Below, piece by piece: positions 62,561 through 64,000 of a stretch of 64,000 nt of DNA; position 1 is the stretch's first letter; each line of letters starts with the position of its first letter. The notes under the pieces were generated by a model. The model had not been told where the DNA came from. It was given only the letters and a program-made list of their open reading frames with translations, and did no database searches. Position numbers and translations under genes: made by a program. The DNA comes from Certhia americana (taxonomy: Eukaryota > Chordata > Aves > Passeriformes > Certhiidae): NCBI GenBank assembly GCA_018697195.1, contig JAGMWU010000076.1, positions 124,001 through 188,000 of the forward strand, read 5' to 3'.

Positions 62561-64000
62561 CCCTAATTGTTGATGACAGCCAAGTTGTGTAAAACACAGC
62601 AGGGTTACAACTGAGCACAAGGGATCTGAGTGTATTGGGGGGAGCTTGTAATGTTGCCATCACAAAATAAATAATGCTACAATAGTAAACTTGGAGAATT
62701 CTGTGACCCTCAACATGAATAGGATTAAGGCAAAAATGTGTCTTTGCATTCCAGTCATTTCAAGTAAAACATTACATCCCTCTTTACGTTTCCTTGCAGT
62801 TGAATTATTTAAACAAACATTTCTAATAATCTACTCTTAGACTTGAAGGTACATTCTGTAATAGAGCAGAATAAACTCCTTTTTAACAAAAGAAGCAGCC
62901 AAGCAGCTGAGCCATTGCGCCCTTTGAGTGAAAACTTGCATTCAGAGCTGAACCAAATGTGAGCAGCAAGTGATGCTGACTGCAGCAATACTGAAATCAG
63001 CCCTTCTGTGTCCCTTATTTGTTGCTGGAAATTCTCAAAGCCTTCAGTTTTTGGGTTTTTTATTAGAAGATAGAGTGGGAATGTATATTAACCTGTTCTG
63101 CACTAAAAATAATATTGTCAGGTTGACCTAGGTCTATTACTCCCTAATGGTACTTAGTTATAATTAATATTTTTACTAACAAAAAAACCAAGTCCATCTC
63201 CTTCCATCGTGGGGTTTTTTTCAGTACTGTGTTGCTTTTCTGTTATCTGTGGGATTTTAGAGACTAAAAAGAGTCCCAAGGCAATGCTATTTGGATTATT
63301 TTGGGGGTTTTTTTCTTGCCTTAAGCATTGACATGGTTGTGCTTTCTTTGGAGTTAGTGAGCTGTAGTCGAATTTTAAAATGTGGATAGCAGCTTGGAGT
63401 TTAAAAGAAAAAAGTTAGGAAAATGCTCGGCCAATATTCAAATTTGAAAATACTTCTTTTTCTTTAGAAAGATATTGGAACCTTACAATAACTATAGGAA
63501 CTGCCTGAGGAAAGGGAAAAATGAATCTTTTTTGGAGTGTGTTAACCATTTTAGCCTGCAGTATGATAATTTAGGATGCCATTGTAGAAGTGCCTCTTCT
63601 GAAAGGTGCTTAGTGAAGGGAACCTTTTGGAATGCTTTTGCTTTGAATGTTCCTGACTCAAACCTCTCAGGATTATTTTTTTGTTTGTTTGTTTAGTTTT
63701 GTTTCACTGCTTAAAAAAGAACTTGATCTGTTGCAAGGTTTAGACTGATAGAATGAGCAGAGAACAGTCTATTTTACTGTGTGAACTTGATTCCTATTTC
63801 TGGCATTGATCTTTCCAGCTAGTGTGCCTGGTAAAGCTTAATGGTGGATAAGATTTCTCTCATTTCCTAGACAAAGATGTTGCTGAAATTAAAACATGAG
63901 CTTCTAATTTTGGTATCAAAATTGTTTCCAAATGTGACCCCTGCCTTGAAAATCACGTAGGAACTGTTCATATTTAATATAGCCTTCTCTCTTTAGCACC
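62561..64000. other. Non-coding sequence, no gene seen
   Basis: AT-rich to the window edge. One 73-codon frame at 63475-63696 carries no recognisable feature and ends in a (TTTG)n-derived phenylalanine/leucine stretch. Confidence 0.5.

Overview
The window looks like vertebrate, probably bird (most likely songbird), nuclear DNA. It is AT-rich, carries scattered microsatellites and homopolymers, and has few interspersed repeats. The repeats I can name are a CR1 LINE and endogenous-retrovirus LTRs of types I know from passerine genomes. I found no open reading frame that I recognise as a protein-coding gene. The longest frames (about 100-143 codons) are chance frames or lie inside repeats, and stop codons interrupt everything else. 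I saw no rRNA gene, no CRISPR array and no bacterial-type operon. I did not recognise a tRNA or microRNA, but I could not scan for them systematically.

Layout. 1-9.3 kb is unremarkable AT-rich sequence with a (CTG)n and a (TG)n microsatellite. 9.3-10.5 kb holds a 5'-truncated, decayed CR1 LINE on the plus strand. 10.5-25.3 kb is mostly unique; it includes a GC-richer, regulatory-looking block near 14.0-14.8 kb, two copies of an unidentified repeat of about 115 bp (18.65 and 21.38 kb), and a small CpG-enriched patch at 23.2 kb. 25.3-26.7 kb is a composite retroviral remnant: a minus-strand LTR piece, a plus-strand LTR with TATA and AATAAA signals, and a GC-rich leader-like stretch. 26.7-41.2 kb is non-coding, with regulatory-looking blocks at 31.6-31.9 and 32.3-32.9 kb. 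41.25-41.84 kb is a nearly complete solo LTR on the minus strand.

50.07-52.2 kb is the most promising part of the window. A G-rich (GGGGA)n tract borders three dense CpG islands, separated by AT-rich stretches full of homeodomain-type TAATTA/ATTA words. This arrangement is typical of the promoter or first-exon area of a developmental regulator or a long non-coding RNA. I cannot name the gene, because no recognisable coding exon lies in the window. One 35-bp ATG-to-splice-donor segment inside it is only a speculative first coding exon. Further blocks that look like conserved non-coding DNA lie at 61.3-61.9 and 62.2-62.6 kb.

Overall, the window reads as a gene-poor regulatory neighbourhood around one CpG-island promoter. 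I see no evidence for a new multi-gene system. The findings are local: the islands, an internal duplication in an island, the unidentified repeat pair, and several candidate enhancers. Their conservation could not be tested here.
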